Below the pieces are notes generated by a model. The model saw only the letters and a list, made by a program, of their open reading frames with translations. It was not told where the DNA came from and did not search any database. Below are positions 1-9,663 of a DNA stretch of 64,000 bases, one piece after another. The position numbers and the translations under genes are program-made. The stretch spans positions 248,001 through 312,000 of the forward strand of contig NZ_JAOYTH010000007.1 in assembly GCF_025847205.1 (NCBI RefSeq), in the 5' to 3' direction. The stretch is from Pararhizobium sp. YC-54. Its GTDB lineage: Bacteria > Pseudomonadota > Alphaproteobacteria > Rhizobiales > Rhizobiaceae. Each line of letters opens with the position of its first letter. Position 1 is the stretch's first letter.

Positions 1-376
1 CCGAGATTCCCAGCTCGCGTGCGACTCTCAGGCGACGATGACCGAACACGACCATATATCGCTTGGCATCCGCCGAACTCGGACGAACAAGGATAGGCGT
101 CGTCTGTCCTGATTCCTTTATGGCCTGGAGCAGCTCCTGAAATTCCTCGCCTTCGTCGGACAAACGATCGGCAACGAAGGAGACATCGATCAATCGCGGA
201 TCAAGATCCACGATCACCTCGCCTTCCATGAGCTTCTTAGTGTTCTCTGCCATGTCCTCGATGGAACGAACAACGGTCTTAGCAGCTCCTGTCATGCCAT
301 ACCCGGGCTTGGTAGGTGTCTGATTTGCCGAGATCGATTCCATATCGAGCTTCGCGAATGGATTTTCACGAGACAT
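1..376 (-). CDS. repB: RepB plasmid partition protein (ParB family), partial
   Basis: This is the N-terminal part (125 codons) of the ParB-family partition protein of a repABC replicon, cut by the window edge. RepB binds centromere-like parS sites and works with RepA to segregate the plasmid and autorepress the operon. Reading leftward from the ATG at 376, the protein opens MSRENPFAKLDMES and carries the ParB-core GHRR motif at residues 112-115. It starts 84 bp downstream of repA on the same strand, the normal repAB order. repC and the antisense RNA that controls it would lie beyond position 1 and are not visible. Confidence 0.93.
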   Translation of the reverse strand, partial: MSRENPFAKLDMESISANQTPTKPGYGMTGAAKTVVRSIEDMAENTKKLMEGEVIVDLDPRLIDVSFVADRLSDEGEEFQELLQAIKESGQTTPILVRPSSADAKRYMVVFGHRRLRVARELGIS

Positions 377-460
377 GAAGAGCCTCCGAGCCTTCCGTCA
401 ACACCAATAAGGCATTGACTCTGCTTCCAAAAACGCCGAAAAAAACGGCTGACAAGTCAC

Positions 461-1651
461 TCATTTCCGCCCCCAAACCCCGTGGATGAGCTCAACGATT
501 TCCGCGTTCGCGGCGTTCAGGCTTTCCCTAGCCCTGTCGTAGGTCGCTCGGACGAACTCGCCGCGCTCTACCTCATACAAAGTCTGTTTCTTGATCGAAG
601 CATCGGAGATCGCGGTCGACTTCAGGACATGGTTTCTCAGCATTTGCTGTGCGAACATCGATTGCATGAACCCGACCATCTGCGCCTGCGGGATATCGGT
701 GGGCTCAAATCGTGTTATGAGGTAGCGGAACCACTGAACACGCATTTCCGCGCCGGCCTCCGCGACAGGCCCCATAATTCCGCCGAGCATCATGAGAAAC
801 TGGCTCATAGACATGATGTCCAGCATCTGAGGATGGATGGTAATAAGGATCCCCGTGGAAGCCATGAGCGCAGTAATCGTAAGGTAGCCCAATTGTGGAG
901 GGCAATCGATCACAACGACATCGTACTTGTCATCGACCTGCTTTAAGGCACTGACGATCCGCATATAGAACAGTCGCCCGTCCTCTCCCTTTTTGGAGGA
1001 GATCGCCAGTGGCACGTCATATTCGTATTCCTGCAGAACGAGGTTGGCTGGCACGATATCCAAGCCTGGAATATTGGTTGGCTGGATGACTTCGCCGATT
1101 GACTTGCGGTCGTCGTCGAAGCGAAGAGCTTCATAGAGAGATGCCGTATCATCAAGTTCCGGTTGGATCCCGAAAAGAGAAGTCAGGGATGCCTGCGGAT
1201 CGAGGTCGACCGCAAGCACCCGATGGCCGGTGAGAGCCAGATATTGCGCCAGATGCGCGGCTGTTGTCGTCTTCCCGCTCCCACCCTTGAAGTTCACGAC
1301 CGATACGACCTGCATCGGCTCGCCCTCCCGCCGCTTGGGGACATAAAATCTCTTGTCCGATTTCTTGTTAGCCTCGAGATAATCGCGAAGCTGGAGCATC
1401 TGGTCGGCCGTATAGTATCGGCGCCCACCGATCGATTCTATCTCGGGCCCCTTGCCATCGGCGTGGATCTGCCTGAGATGGGTCTGAGTTACCCCCATGA
1501 AGTCGGCGACTTCCGCAAGCTGAAATTTCCGCAGTCCCTTACGGGCGTCAGGCGGGTACTGCTGGCTGCGCAACATGTGCAACGCACTTGAGATCTTCGC
1601 CCCTTGCTGTGCGATCTCAACATCAAATCTGTTGGGCAACGTATTGCTCAT
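461..1651 (-). CDS. repA: RepA plasmid partition ATPase (ParA family)
   Basis: RepA is the ParA-type ATPase of repABC replicons. It drives plasmid partition with RepB and represses the rep operon. The 396-residue protein has the family's usual length. An N-terminal helix-turn-helix region (about residues 40-80, with FMGVTQTHLRQIH) precedes the deviant Walker A motif FKGGSGKTTT at residues 121-130, and VVIDCPPQLG is the ParA Walker B/switch region. The gene starts at the ATG at 1651 and is divergent from traI. This repA/traI back-to-back arrangement is typical of Ti/pSym-type plasmids, where TraR also raises plasmid copy number. Confidence 0.96.
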   Translation of the reverse strand: MSNTLPNRFDVEIAQQGAKISSALHMLRSQQYPPDARKGLRKFQLAEVADFMGVTQTHLRQIHADGKGPEIESIGGRRYYTADQMLQLRDYLEANKKSDKRFYVPKRREGEPMQVVSVVNFKGGSGKTTTAAHLAQYLALTGHRVLAVDLDPQASLTSLFGIQPELDDTASLYEALRFDDDRKSIGEVIQPTNIPGLDIVPANLVLQEYEYDVPLAISSKKGEDGRLFYMRIVSALKQVDDKYDVVVIDCPPQLGYLTITALMASTGILITIHPQMLDIMSMSQFLMMLGGIMGPVAEAGAEMRVQWFRYLITRFEPTDIPQAQMVGFMQSMFAQQMLRNHVLKSTAISDASIKKQTLYEVERGEFVRATYDRARESLNAANAEIVELIHGVWGRK

Positions 1652-1755
1652 TTCGCGAACTATTCCCCGGGTTTCGTCACTTTCGAAAAAATGACTTCGG
1701 CACGATCATTTGCGAAACTATCTCCCGATTCCCGGCAAGCCGCAAGACATTTAAG

Positions 1756-1772
1756 GTTAACAAGAAGTTAAC
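1756..1772. promoter_or_regulatory. GTTAAC-N5-GTTAAC repeat, candidate repABC operator
   Basis: Two identical self-complementary hexamers GTTAAC are separated by AAGAA, giving an inverted-repeat architecture about 105 bp upstream of the repA start. RepA of repABC plasmids autoregulates through an inverted repeat near its promoter, so this is a reasonable candidate operator. It does not match the 16-bp parS consensus GTTNNNNGCNNNNAAC. Confidence 0.35.
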
Positions 1773-1939
1773 GCAGTCGCTTAGAATTTTATGGATCCCT
1801 CGATTCATCCATACGGATCCACGACTTAGATGATCTATCTTCGTTCGCGATACCCAGCCCGAAAATGCTGCCAATCCATATCGTCCACACTTTCTTCAAT
1901 GCGTTCGCAGGACTAAACCCCGATTCGATGCAAACGCGT

Positions 1940-1957
1940 AGGTGCAGATCTGCATAT
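1940..1957. promoter_or_regulatory. tra box upstream of traI (TraR operator)
   Basis: The 18-mer AGGTGCAGATCTGCATAT matches the Agrobacterium tra box ATGTGCAGATCTGCACAT at 16 of 18 positions and has the perfect core palindrome TGCAGATCTGCA at 1943-1954. It ends 58 bp before the traI start, where TraR-AHL would activate the traI-trb operon and possibly the divergent rep promoters. Confidence 0.85.
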
Positions 1958-2015
1958 AGCCACACGCGATTCGTGATGATTTCTGTGTGCCGGGTTCGAT
2001 TCTCGGAGTGGAAGC

Positions 2016-2654
2016 ATGCACATCACAGTCGTTTCGCCAGCTCACTATGAGCGGCAGTCAGAGTTGCTCACGCAGATGCATCGGCTTCGGGCAAAGGTCT
2101 TCGGATCGCGCATGGGCTGGGACGTGACCGTCAGCAGTGGCAAAGAGCGTGATCAATTCGACGATCTTAACCCGTCCTACGTATTGGCCGTCGATGATGA
2201 TCACCGGGTCGCAGGCTGCGCCCGCCTTCTGCCTGCCTCGGGGCCTACAATGCTTGCGGACATGTTTCCGCAGTTGCTAGCCAGCGACTCACCTATTGCT
2301 CACGCGGCAACGGTCGAAAGTTCGCGCTTTTGCGTGGACACCAGCTTGGAAATGGGTAGGGGAGGCGGCCAGCTACACCTTGCTACGCTGACCATGTTCG
2401 CCGGTATTGTCGAGTGGTCGATGGCCAACGGCTACAACGAGATCATCACGGCCACTGACCTTCGCTTCGAGCGCATCCTGAAACGCGCCGGCTGGCCGAT
2501 GACCCGCCTCGGTGAACCGACACCCATTGGCGACACGCAAGCAGTCGCCGGAAGCTTGCCTGCGGATCAGCCGAGCTTCGACCGACTGCGGCCCATCGGA
2601 TATCGCTCCGACATCGTTCCGACAGCGAGTGCCGCGACGCGGAGAGTGGCGTGA
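2016..2654 (+). CDS. traI: TraI acyl-homoserine-lactone synthase (LuxI family)
   Basis: TraI makes the acyl-homoserine lactone (3-oxo-C8-HSL in the classical Ti system) from S-adenosylmethionine and an acyl-ACP. The 212-residue protein carries the LuxI invariant residues: Arg25, Phe29, Trp35, Asp46, Asp49, Arg70, Glu101 and Arg104 (seen in RLRAKVF, GWDV, ERDQFDD, GCARLLP and VESSRFCV). The ATG at 2016 follows a GGAG-type ribosome site. It is the first gene of the traI-trb operon, lies 58 bp after a tra box and overlaps trbB by 4 bp. The AHL chain length cannot be told from the sequence. Confidence 0.95.
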   Translation: MHITVVSPAHYERQSELLTQMHRLRAKVFGSRMGWDVTVSSGKERDQFDDLNPSYVLAVDDDHRVAGCARLLPASGPTMLADMFPQLLASDSPIAHAATVESSRFCVDTSLEMGRGGGQLHLATLTMFAGIVEWSMANGYNEIITATDLRFERILKRAGWPMTRLGEPTPIGDTQAVAGSLPADQPSFDRLRPIGYRSDIVPTASAATRRVA

Positions 2655-3622
2655 CCCAGTTGCTCTCCCATTCCCGCCTCGTTCGCAAACTCCAGGACGC
2701 ACTCGGCGATCGGCTGTGTGTCGCGCTCGACGATGCCAGCGTTGTCGAGATCATGTTGAACCCGGATGGCCGCTTGTTCATCGAACGGCTAGGCCACGGG
2801 ATCGCACCCGCCGGTGAAATGACTTCGGCGGCCGCCGAAGTGGTCATCGGCAGCGTTGCCCACGCGCTTCAGTCAGAAGCCGATCACGAACAGCCGATCA
2901 TATCCGGTGAACTGCCGATCGGCGGCCACCGCTTCGAGGGCCTGCTACCGCCCGTCGTCTCCGCACCAACCTTCACCATTCGGCGCCGCGCCTCGCGCCT
3001 GATCCCGCTCGACGATTACGTTAAGGCAAGGGTTATGACAGAAGCGCAGGCGTCGGTGCTTAGGAGCGCAATCGCCAATCGGCTGAACATTGTCATCTCT
3101 GGCGGCACGGGGTCGGGCAAGACAACACTTGCTAACGCGGTCATCGCCGAGATCGTGGCGACTGCGCCCGAAGACCGCATGGTGATCCTCGAAGACACGG
3201 CCGAGATCCAGTGCAACGCAGAAAACGCCGTGTCGCTTCACACCAGCGACAGCGTCGACATGGCGAAGCTTCTGAAAAGCACGATGCGCCTGCGACCCGA
3301 CCGCATTATCGTCGGAGAAGTCCGCGATGGCGCCGCTCTCACTCTGCTGAAGGCCTGGAACACCGGTCATCCGGGCGGAGTGACGACGGTGCATTCGAAC
3401 ACGGCCATGTCTGCCTTGCGCCGCCTCGAGCAACTGACGGCGGAAGCAAGCCAGCAGCCGATGCACGAGGTGATCGGCGAGGCCGTCGATCTCGTCGTCT
3501 CGATCGAGCGGACCGGTCGCGGCCGGCGTGTGCGCGACGTCATCAACGTCGAGGGGTTCAAAGCCGGAGCCTATCAGACCGAACATTATGCCCAGATCGA
3601 TGAGGATAGCCATGCAGCGTAA
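2651..3622 (+). CDS. trbB: TrbB type IV secretion ATPase (VirB11 family)
   Basis: TrbB is the hexameric cytoplasmic ATPase of the P-type/Trb mating-pair-formation system, related to VirB11/PulE. The 323 residues show Walker [10 protein letters not shown] near residue 152, an Asp box ([10 protein letters not shown]), Walker B-like [11 protein letters not shown] and the His box region [11 protein letters not shown]. It overlaps the end of traI by 4 bp and the start of trbC by 11 bp, so it is translated as part of the same operon. Confidence 0.96.
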   Translation: MTQLLSHSRLVRKLQDALGDRLCVALDDASVVEIMLNPDGRLFIERLGHGIAPAGEMTSAAAEVVIGSVAHALQSEADHEQPIISGELPIGGHRFEGLLPPVVSAPTFTIRRRASRLIPLDDYVKARVMTEAQASVLRSAIANRLNIVISGGTGSGKTTLANAVIAEIVATAPEDRMVILEDTAEIQCNAENAVSLHTSDSVDMAKLLKSTMRLRPDRIIVGEVRDGAALTLLKAWNTGHPGGVTTVHSNTAMSALRRLEQLTAEASQQPMHEVIGEAVDLVVSIERTGRGRRVRDVINVEGFKAGAYQTEHYAQIDEDSHAA

Positions 3623-4016
3623 GCATCATCACGTACTTACCAGCGCCATCGCCTTCACCGCGGCCATCGTTATGGCGGCGCCGGCGCTCGCATCGTCGGG
3701 CGGTGGCGGACTGCCGTGGGAGTCGCCGCTTCAGCAGATCCAGCAGTCGATTACGGGCCCGGTGGCCGGCTTCATCGCGCTGGCGGCTGTGGCGATCGCA
3801 GGCGGCATGCTGATCTTCGGCGGTGAACTCAACGATTTCGCGCGACGGCTTTGCTACATCGCACTGGTTGGCGGCGTTCTGCTGGGCGCAACCCAGATCG
3901 TCGGCCTGTTCGGCGCAACGGGTGCCACGATCGGGAGCATCGAACCAGCGGGCCGCACTCATTCCATCGCAAAATCTGACTTCTCTTCGAGGGCAGGGGA
4001 GGGGGCTCATGGCTGA
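3612..4016 (+). CDS. trbC: TrbC pilin precursor (VirB2 family)
   Basis: TrbC is the pilin subunit precursor of the conjugative pilus; in RP4 it is cleaved and cyclised by the TraF peptidase. The 134-residue protein has a signal peptide ending near ALASSGGG, then two hydrophobic segments (about residues 50-75 and 78-103) separated by a short polar loop, as in VirB2-type pilins. The ATG at 3612 lies inside the end of trbB. A polar C-terminal tail of about 30 residues would be removed on maturation if it follows the RP4 pattern. Confidence 0.9.
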   Translation: MQRKHHHVLTSAIAFTAAIVMAAPALASSGGGGLPWESPLQQIQQSITGPVAGFIALAAVAIAGGMLIFGGELNDFARRLCYIALVGGVLLGATQIVGLFGATGATIGSIEPAGRTHSIAKSDFSSRAGEGAHG

Positions 4017-4308
4017 CACCGGCTCCAACCTTGCTCGTTCCCGAATCCATCGCGCCCTCTCGCGCCCCAATCTACTGATGGGGGCCGACCGGGAGCTGGT
4101 GCTCCTGAGCGGCCTTGCCGCCATCATTCTGATCTTCGTCGTGCTGACCTGGTATGCGGCGATCTTCGGGTTAGCCCTCTGGCTTGTCGCCATCGCAGCA
4201 CTTCGGATGATGGCCAAATCCGATCCACTGATGCGACGCGTTTATCTGCGGCATGTCTCCTACAAGTCCTCGTACAGGGCGACCTCGACGCCCTGGCGGC
4301 GTTATTGA
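4009..4308 (+). CDS. trbD: TrbD membrane protein (VirB3 family)
   Basis: TrbD is the small inner-membrane partner of the TrbE ATPase in the mating channel. It has 99 residues with the family-typical [15 protein letters not shown] segment followed by a long hydrophobic hairpin (about residues 30-66). The start overlaps the trbC stop (ATGGCTGA), indicating coupled translation, and trbE follows after 10 bp. Confidence 0.93.
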   Translation: MADTGSNLARSRIHRALSRPNLLMGADRELVLLSGLAAIILIFVVLTWYAAIFGLALWLVAIAALRMMAKSDPLMRRVYLRHVSYKSSYRATSTPWRRY

Positions 4309-4318
4309 GGGCGACGAT

Positions 4319-6787
4319 ATGGTAGCCTTGAAGCAATTCCGGCAGTCAGGTCCCTCGTTTGCCGATCTCGTTCCCTATGCCGGACTGGTCGACAACGGCA
4401 TCATATTGCTCAAGGACGGTAGCCTGATGGCCGGCTGGTATTTTGCCGGTCCGGACAGCGAGAGCTCGACCGACGCTGAGCGCAACGAAGTCAGTTGGCA
4501 GATCAACGCCATCCTGTCACGCCTCGGCTCCGGCTGGATGATCCAGGTCGAGGCGGCCCGCGTGCCGACGACCGACTATGCGACAGCAGCGGATTGCCAT
4601 TTTCCGGACCCGGTCACACGCGCCATCGATGCCGAGCGGCGAACGCATTTCGAGCGGGAGAGAGGGCATTTCGAAAGCCGACATGCCCTGATCTTGACTT
4701 GGCGTCCGCCGGAGCCGCGGCGCTCCGGCCTGACCCGCTATGTCTATGCCGATGCGGGCAGCAGGTCCACCACCTACGCCGAGAGCGCGCTCGACAGCTT
4801 CCGGACATCGATCCGGGAGGTCGAACAGTATCTTGCCAATGTCGTGACGATCCGGCGCATGGTCACAGAGGAGACGGAAGAGCGCGGCGGCTATCGGGTC
4901 GCGCGCTACGACGAACTCTTCCAGTTCATCCGCTTTTGCGTAACTGGCGAGAACCATCCGGTGCGCCTGCCGGAAATTCCCATGTATTTCGACTGGCTGG
5001 TTACAGCCGAGCTGCAGCACGGGCTGACGCCCACCGTCGAGAACCGCTTCCTCGGTGTCGTGGCGATCGATGGTCTCCCAGCCGAAAGCTGGCCGGGCAT
5101 CCTCAATTCTCTCGATCTCATGCCGCTCACCTATCGCTGGTCAAGCCGCTTTGTCTTTCTCGACGAACAGGAGGCGCGGGTGCGGCTGGAGCGCACCCGT
5201 AAGAAGTGGCAGCAGAAGGTCCGGCCATTCTTCGATCAGCTGTTCCAGACGCAAAGCCGCTCGCTTGATCAGGACGCCATGATGATGGTGGCGGAATCCG
5301 AGGACGCCATCGCGGAAGCAGCCTCGCAACTCGTGTCCTACGGCTATTACACGCCTGTCATCGTCCTCTTCGACGATGAACAGTTGCGGCTCCAGGAAAA
5401 GTGCGAAGCGATCCGCCGATTGATCCAGGCGGAAGGCTTTGGCGCGCGGATCGAAACCTTGAATGCCACGGATGCCTTTCTCGGCAGTCTGCCGGGTGTC
5501 TCCTACGCAAACATCCGCGAGCCGCTCATCAACACCCGCAATCTTGCCGACCTCGTCCCGTTGAACTCGGTCTGGTCGGGGAGCCCGGTTGCGCCGTGCC
5601 CGTTTTATCCGCCCGGCTCGCCGCCGCTGATGCAGGTCGCGAGCGGCTCGACACCGTTCCGATTGAACCTGCATGTCGATGACGTCGGCCATACGCTGAT
5701 CTTTGGCCCGACGGGCTCGGGCAAGTCGACGCTGCTGGCGCTGATCGCCGCGCAGTTCCGCCGCTACGAAGACGCACAGCTGTTCGCTTTCGACAAGGGC
5801 CGGTCGATGCTGCCACTAACGCTGGCCGTCGGCGGCGATCATTACGAGATCGGCGGCGATGGAAACGGAGAAGGCGACGGGAGCTCACCGCGACTCGCCT
5901 TCTGTCCGCTCTCGGAACTGTCGACCGATGGCGATCGCGCCTGGGCCTCTGAATGGCTGGAAACACTGGTCGCGCTGCAGGGCGTCACCGTAACGCCGGA
6001 CCATCGCAACGCGATTTCAAAGCAGATTGCGCTCATGGCGCAGTCGCGCGGGCGGTCACTGTCGGATTTCGTGAGCGGCGTGCAGATGCGAGAGATCAAG
6101 GATGCGCTTCATCATTACACCGTCGATGGGCCGATGGGGCAACTTCTCGATGCCGAAGAGGACGGGCTGACGCTCGGCGCCTTCCAGTGCTTCGAGGTCG
6201 AAGAGCTCATGAACATGGGCGAGCGCAATCTTGTGCCGGTTCTTACCTATCTGTTTCGCCGTGTCGAAAAGCGGCTCACCGGTGCGCCGAGCCTCATCAT
6301 TCTCGACGAGGCTTGGTTGATGCTCGGCCATCCGCTGTTCCGAGACAAGATCCGCGAATGGCTGAAGGTGCTGCGCAAGGCCAATTGCGCTGTCGTTCTC
6401 GCCACACAGTCGATCTCCGACGCCGAGCGCTCGGGCATCATCGATGTGCTGAAAGAAAGCTGCCCGACGAAGATCTGCCTGCCGAACGGGGCGGCACGGG
6501 AACCCGGCACACGCGAGTTCTACGAACGCATCGGCTTCAACGAGCGACAGATCGAGATCGTCGCGACCGCCCTTCCAAAACGCGAATATTACGTCGCCTC
6601 GCCAGACGGACGACGCCTGTTTGACATGGCGCTGGGTCCTGTCGCGCTCTCCTTCGTCGGTGCTTCCGGCAAGGAAGATCTGAAACGCATCAGGACGCTC
6701 GTCTCCGAATACGGCAACGATTGGCCGCTTTACTGGCTGCAACAAAGAGGGATTGCTCATGCGGATAGTCTTCTTCAGAACCGCTGA
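4319..6787 (+). CDS. trbE: TrbE conjugal transfer ATPase (VirB4 family)
   Basis: TrbE is the large VirB4-type ATPase that powers pilus assembly and substrate transfer at the inner membrane. The 822 residues match the family length. The protein begins MVALKQFRQSGPSFADLVPY, carries Walker A GPTGSGKST near residue 463 and Walker B LIILDEAWLML near residue 660. The ATG at 4319 was chosen over an upstream in-frame Met at 4253 because it matches the known TrbE N terminus and avoids a large overlap with trbD. It overlaps trbJ by 29 bp. Confidence 0.96.
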   Translation: MVALKQFRQSGPSFADLVPYAGLVDNGIILLKDGSLMAGWYFAGPDSESSTDAERNEVSWQINAILSRLGSGWMIQVEAARVPTTDYATAADCHFPDPVTRAIDAERRTHFERERGHFESRHALILTWRPPEPRRSGLTRYVYADAGSRSTTYAESALDSFRTSIREVEQYLANVVTIRRMVTEETEERGGYRVARYDELFQFIRFCVTGENHPVRLPEIPMYFDWLVTAELQHGLTPTVENRFLGVVAIDGLPAESWPGILNSLDLMPLTYRWSSRFVFLDEQEARVRLERTRKKWQQKVRPFFDQLFQTQSRSLDQDAMMMVAESEDAIAEAASQLVSYGYYTPVIVLFDDEQLRLQEKCEAIRRLIQAEGFGARIETLNATDAFLGSLPGVSYANIREPLINTRNLADLVPLNSVWSGSPVAPCPFYPPGSPPLMQVASGSTPFRLNLHVDDVGHTLIFGPTGSGKSTLLALIAAQFRRYEDAQLFAFDKGRSMLPLTLAVGGDHYEIGGDGNGEGDGSSPRLAFCPLSELSTDGDRAWASEWLETLVALQGVTVTPDHRNAISKQIALMAQSRGRSLSDFVSGVQMREIKDALHHYTVDGPMGQLLDAEEDGLTLGAFQCFEVEELMNMGERNLVPVLTYLFRRVEKRLTGAPSLIILDEAWLMLGHPLFRDKIREWLKVLRKANCAVVLATQSISDAERSGIIDVLKESCPTKICLPNGAAREPGTREFYERIGFNERQIEIVATALPKREYYVASPDGRRLFDMALGPVALSFVGASGKEDLKRIRTLVSEYGNDWPLYWLQQRGIAHADSLLQNR

Positions 6788-7568
6788 ACTGGGGTGCGCG
6801 GTCGCTGCGCTTGCAATTGTTGCGTCGATTGCGCTGCCTGCCACCAGCATGGCCGGCGGCGTTACCGGTGAGGCGACAGAGTTCACGCAGGTCGCCAACA
6901 ACGCCGAGCTCATTTCGCTTGTCGGCAAGTCGGCCGAGCAGGTGAACAATCAAATTACCCAAATCAATCAGCTCGCCGAGCAGATCCAGAACCAGCTCAA
7001 GATCTACGACAACATGCTGCAGAACACCGCGCAACTGCCGGATCACATCTGGGGCCAGGTCGAGGGCGATCTCAAGAAGCTGCAGAGCATCGTCGGGCAA
7101 GGACAGGGCATCGCTTTTTCGATGGGAAATATCGACGATCAGCTGAAGCAGCGGTTCCAGAGCTATGCTGACATGCAGGCAAACCTGCCAACGCAGTCGA
7201 ACTTTTCCACCACCTATCAGTCCTGGTCTGACACCAACAGAGACACAATTGCCGGCACGCTGAAGGCGGCCAACCTGACAGCCGACCAATTCTTGAGTGA
7301 GGAGTCGACGATGTCTTCCCTGCGGGGAATGTCGGAAACCGCCGACGGCCAGATGAAGGCACTTCAGGTCGGTCATCAGATCGCAGCCCAGGAAGTCGCA
7401 CAGATGCAGAAGCTGCGCGGGCTTGTCTCACAGCAGATGACGATGATGGGCACCTGGTATCAGTCGGAGCAGGCGCAAAAGGATCTGGCGCAGGTCAGAC
7501 GGGAGAAGTTTTTCAATGCGCCAGAGCACGATATCCGTAGTGGCCAGACCATGGAGCCGCGCTGGTGA
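6759..7568 (+). CDS. trbJ: TrbJ mating-pair-formation protein (VirB5-like)
   Basis: TrbJ is a secreted, mostly helical protein of the Trb system, in the position of VirB5 and implicated in pilus assembly or mating-pair contact. The 269 residues start with a signal peptide (hydrophobic stretch about 11-28, cleavage near TSMAGG), followed by long Gln/Asn-rich helical segments. The ATG at 6759 is preceded by AGAGGG. Its C terminus (REKFF, then a DIRSGQ motif, ending EPRW) closely resembles the C terminus of the next gene product, TrbK. Confidence 0.92.
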   Translation: MRIVFFRTAELGCAVAALAIVASIALPATSMAGGVTGEATEFTQVANNAELISLVGKSAEQVNNQITQINQLAEQIQNQLKIYDNMLQNTAQLPDHIWGQVEGDLKKLQSIVGQGQGIAFSMGNIDDQLKQRFQSYADMQANLPTQSNFSTTYQSWSDTNRDTIAGTLKAANLTADQFLSEESTMSSLRGMSETADGQMKALQVGHQIAAQEVAQMQKLRGLVSQQMTMMGTWYQSEQAQKDLAQVRREKFFNAPEHDIRSGQTMEPRW

Positions 7569-7786
7569 GCGCGCGGCTGATCATGGCCCTTGCACTTGCG
7601 GGGCTCATCGGCTTTGGCGCCGGTGCGAGCTGGATGAAGGGGCAGACTTCCTCGGTTCAGACGACCGGCGGCAGTGCCTCCCAGCCGTCATTCGACGAAG
7701 CGCAGCGCGAGCATCGGGAGAAATTCTTTGGCGGTGATCCGGAGCGTGATGTCCGGGGCGGTCAGGAGCTGAAGCCGAGATGGTAA
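7565..7786 (+). CDS. trbK: TrbK entry-exclusion-type small protein
   Basis: This 73-residue product lies in the trbK position (between trbJ and trbL); TrbK of RP4 provides entry exclusion. It starts with GTG overlapping the trbJ stop. It has one hydrophobic N-terminal segment (MALALAGLIGFGAGA) but no cysteine, so it cannot be a lipoprotein like RP4 TrbK. The tail REKFFGG ... DVRGGQ ... KPRW echoes the TrbJ C terminus. Identity rests on synteny and size as much as on sequence. Confidence 0.8.
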   Translation: MSARLIMALALAGLIGFGAGASWMKGQTSSVQTTGGSASQPSFDEAQREHREKFFGGDPERDVRGGQELKPRW

Positions 7787-8970
7787 TCGTCCGCCCGTCC
7801 CGCAAGCTGGAGCTTGCCTTCATCGCGATCGGCATTGTCCTCCTAGCCAGCGCGCCAGCGCTCGCGCAGCAGGGACAGGTGCTGACCACGCTGGAAAACT
7901 CGGTCGCCGCAGCTGTCAAAGGCTGGGAATCGAGGATCATCGAAGCGGCTCGCTCCCTGTTCTGGATTCTGGCGGGGATAGAAATCGGCATTGCCGCCGT
8001 GTGGCTCGCCATCAACGCAGCATCGCTCGATGCCTGGTTTGCCGAACTCGTGCGCCGGATCATGTTCATCGGCCTCTTCGCCTTTATTCTCGATCGCGGT
8101 CCGGCTCTTGGCAAGGCAATCGTCGACAGCCTCTACCAGATCGGCGCAGGCGGCGGATCCGCGTCGCCAGCCAACATCTTCGACGCCGGCATCCGGGTTG
8201 CGTCAAAGATGTCCGAACAAGCGAAGTTCGGGCTGTGGGAGGATAACGCGCTGGCGATCGCCGCAGTGTTCGCCATGGTCGTCGTCGTCGTTGCCTTCAG
8301 TCTCGTTGCGGCGATCTTCGTTGCGGTCATGGTCGAGATGTATGTCGGCCTGCTTGCCGGCATGATCATGCTCGGGCTTGGCGGTTCGTCCTACACAAAA
8401 GACTTTGCCGTCCGATATCTCGTCTACGCCTTCTCCGTCGGCATGAAGCTGATGGCATTGGTGATGATCTCCAAGATCGGATCCGACATTCTGCTCGGAT
8501 TGGCCGAAACGCCGTCGACGACTTCGGATCAGTTCATCAATACGCTGGCGATTGCCGGTATCTCGGTCGTCGTCTTCGTTATCGCCATGTATGTGCCGCC
8601 GATCATCCAGGGCGTCGTGCAGGGTGCATCTGTCTCCGGTGGCATGGAGGCGATCCGGCACGGCGGACAGGCGGCCTCGTTTGCTGCGGGCGGCGTAGCT
8701 CTCGCCGCCGGTGCTGCTGGCGCCGGCTTCGCCGCAGGGCAGGCGGCACGCTCGGCGGGATCGTCGATGGCAGGTGCTGCTCTGCGCGGCATGGGCTCCG
8801 GCGTCTGGTCCGCAGGCAGTGCAGCGGGGTCGGCAGCCAAGGAAAAGGCGATCGGTTCGCCGGGCGCTTATGCCGGCTCGCTGCTCGGCCTCGCCAACGC
8901 CAAGCTCGACGGCAACCGCAGCGGCTCTGGCCGTCGCACTCCACCTCCCGAACGCAATGACAAATCTTGA
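7780..8970 (+). CDS. trbL: TrbL polytopic channel protein (VirB6 family)
   Basis: TrbL is the multi-spanning inner-membrane channel component of the mating apparatus. The 396 residues include a signal-like N-terminal segment (about 10-30), several further hydrophobic spans between residues 45 and 285, and a Gly/Ala/Ser-rich C-terminal region typical of TrbL/VirB6. It overlaps trbK by 7 bp. The start is the ATG at 7780. Confidence 0.94.
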   Translation: MVIVRPSRKLELAFIAIGIVLLASAPALAQQGQVLTTLENSVAAAVKGWESRIIEAARSLFWILAGIEIGIAAVWLAINAASLDAWFAELVRRIMFIGLFAFILDRGPALGKAIVDSLYQIGAGGGSASPANIFDAGIRVASKMSEQAKFGLWEDNALAIAAVFAMVVVVVAFSLVAAIFVAVMVEMYVGLLAGMIMLGLGGSSYTKDFAVRYLVYAFSVGMKLMALVMISKIGSDILLGLAETPSTTSDQFINTLAIAGISVVVFVIAMYVPPIIQGVVQGASVSGGMEAIRHGGQAASFAAGGVALAAGAAGAGFAAGQAARSAGSSMAGAALRGMGSGVWSAGSAAGSAAKEKAIGSPGAYAGSLLGLANAKLDGNRSGSGRRTPPPERNDKS

Positions 8971-8984
8971 AGAAGGACGTGACA

Positions 8985-9647
8985 ATGGCTGCCAATCGCG
9001 CCCCCGATAACCCTTATCTTGCTGCTCGCCAGGAATGGAGCGAGCGCTATGGCTCCTATGTCAAGGCGGCGTCAGCCTGGCGCATTGTCGGCATCACCGG
9101 CATGCTGATGGCGGTCGTCGGCTTTTCCTACGCGCTCTATCAGTCGACGCAGGTCAAGCTCGTTCCCTACATTGTCGAGGTCGACAAGCTCGGCACGGCC
9201 GCGACGGCCGGCTTCCCGCAGCAGATCGAATACGCGGATCCGCGTGTCGTGCGCGCGACCCTGGGTGGCTTCGTCTCCAACTTCCGCTCGGTCACACCGG
9301 ATGCAGTGGTGCAGAAGCAATATATCGACCGCACCTACGCCCTGCTCAGAACGTCCGATCCGGCAACCGAAAAGGTCAATGCCTGGTATCGCTCCAGTTC
9401 GCCGTTCGAGAAGGCAAAGAATTCGACGGTTGCCATCGAGGTCAACAATATCGTGGCGCTGTCCAACCAGTCCTACCAGATCGACTGGACGGAATTCGAG
9501 CGCGACCGCAAGGGCAAGGAAACCGCGCTTCGCCGCTTCCGTGGCATCGCCACCGTCACATTGACCCCGCCTCAGGACGAGGGCGTCATCCGGCTTAACC
9601 CGATCGGTCTTTATCTCAAAGACTTCGATTGGACCGCACAGCTTTGA
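8985..9647 (+). CDS. trbF: TrbF mating-pair-formation protein (VirB8 family)
   Basis: TrbF is a bitopic inner-membrane protein of VirB8 type that scaffolds the channel. The 220 residues have a cytoplasmic N terminus ([18 protein letters not shown]), one membrane span at about 38-56 ([20 protein letters not shown]) and a periplasmic NTF2-like domain. The ATG at 8985 is preferred to an in-frame start 18 bp upstream because it matches the family N terminus. Confidence 0.95.
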   Translation: MAANRAPDNPYLAARQEWSERYGSYVKAASAWRIVGITGMLMAVVGFSYALYQSTQVKLVPYIVEVDKLGTAATAGFPQQIEYADPRVVRATLGGFVSNFRSVTPDAVVQKQYIDRTYALLRTSDPATEKVNAWYRSSSPFEKAKNSTVAIEVNNIVALSNQSYQIDWTEFERDRKGKETALRRFRGIATVTLTPPQDEGVIRLNPIGLYLKDFDWTAQL

Positions 9648-9663
9648 AAGGCATGGCCACCTC

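Larger units (their letters stand above)
1652..2015. promoter_or_regulatory. repA-traI divergent control region
   Basis: This 364-bp spacer separates the divergent repA and traI genes and contains no supported gene. It holds a tra-box-like dyad (1940-1957) near traI and, nearer repA, two GTTAAC hexamers five bases apart (1756-1761 and 1767-1772). On related plasmids this interval carries repABC promoters, RepA operator sites and TraR boxes that couple copy number to quorum sensing. The exact promoters cannot be placed by eye. Confidence 0.7.

Noticed and set aside
6056..6949. Long antisense ORF of 297 codons opposite trbE
   Set aside because: It is a codon-bias shadow of the GC-rich trbE gene with no ribosome site and no family resemblance.
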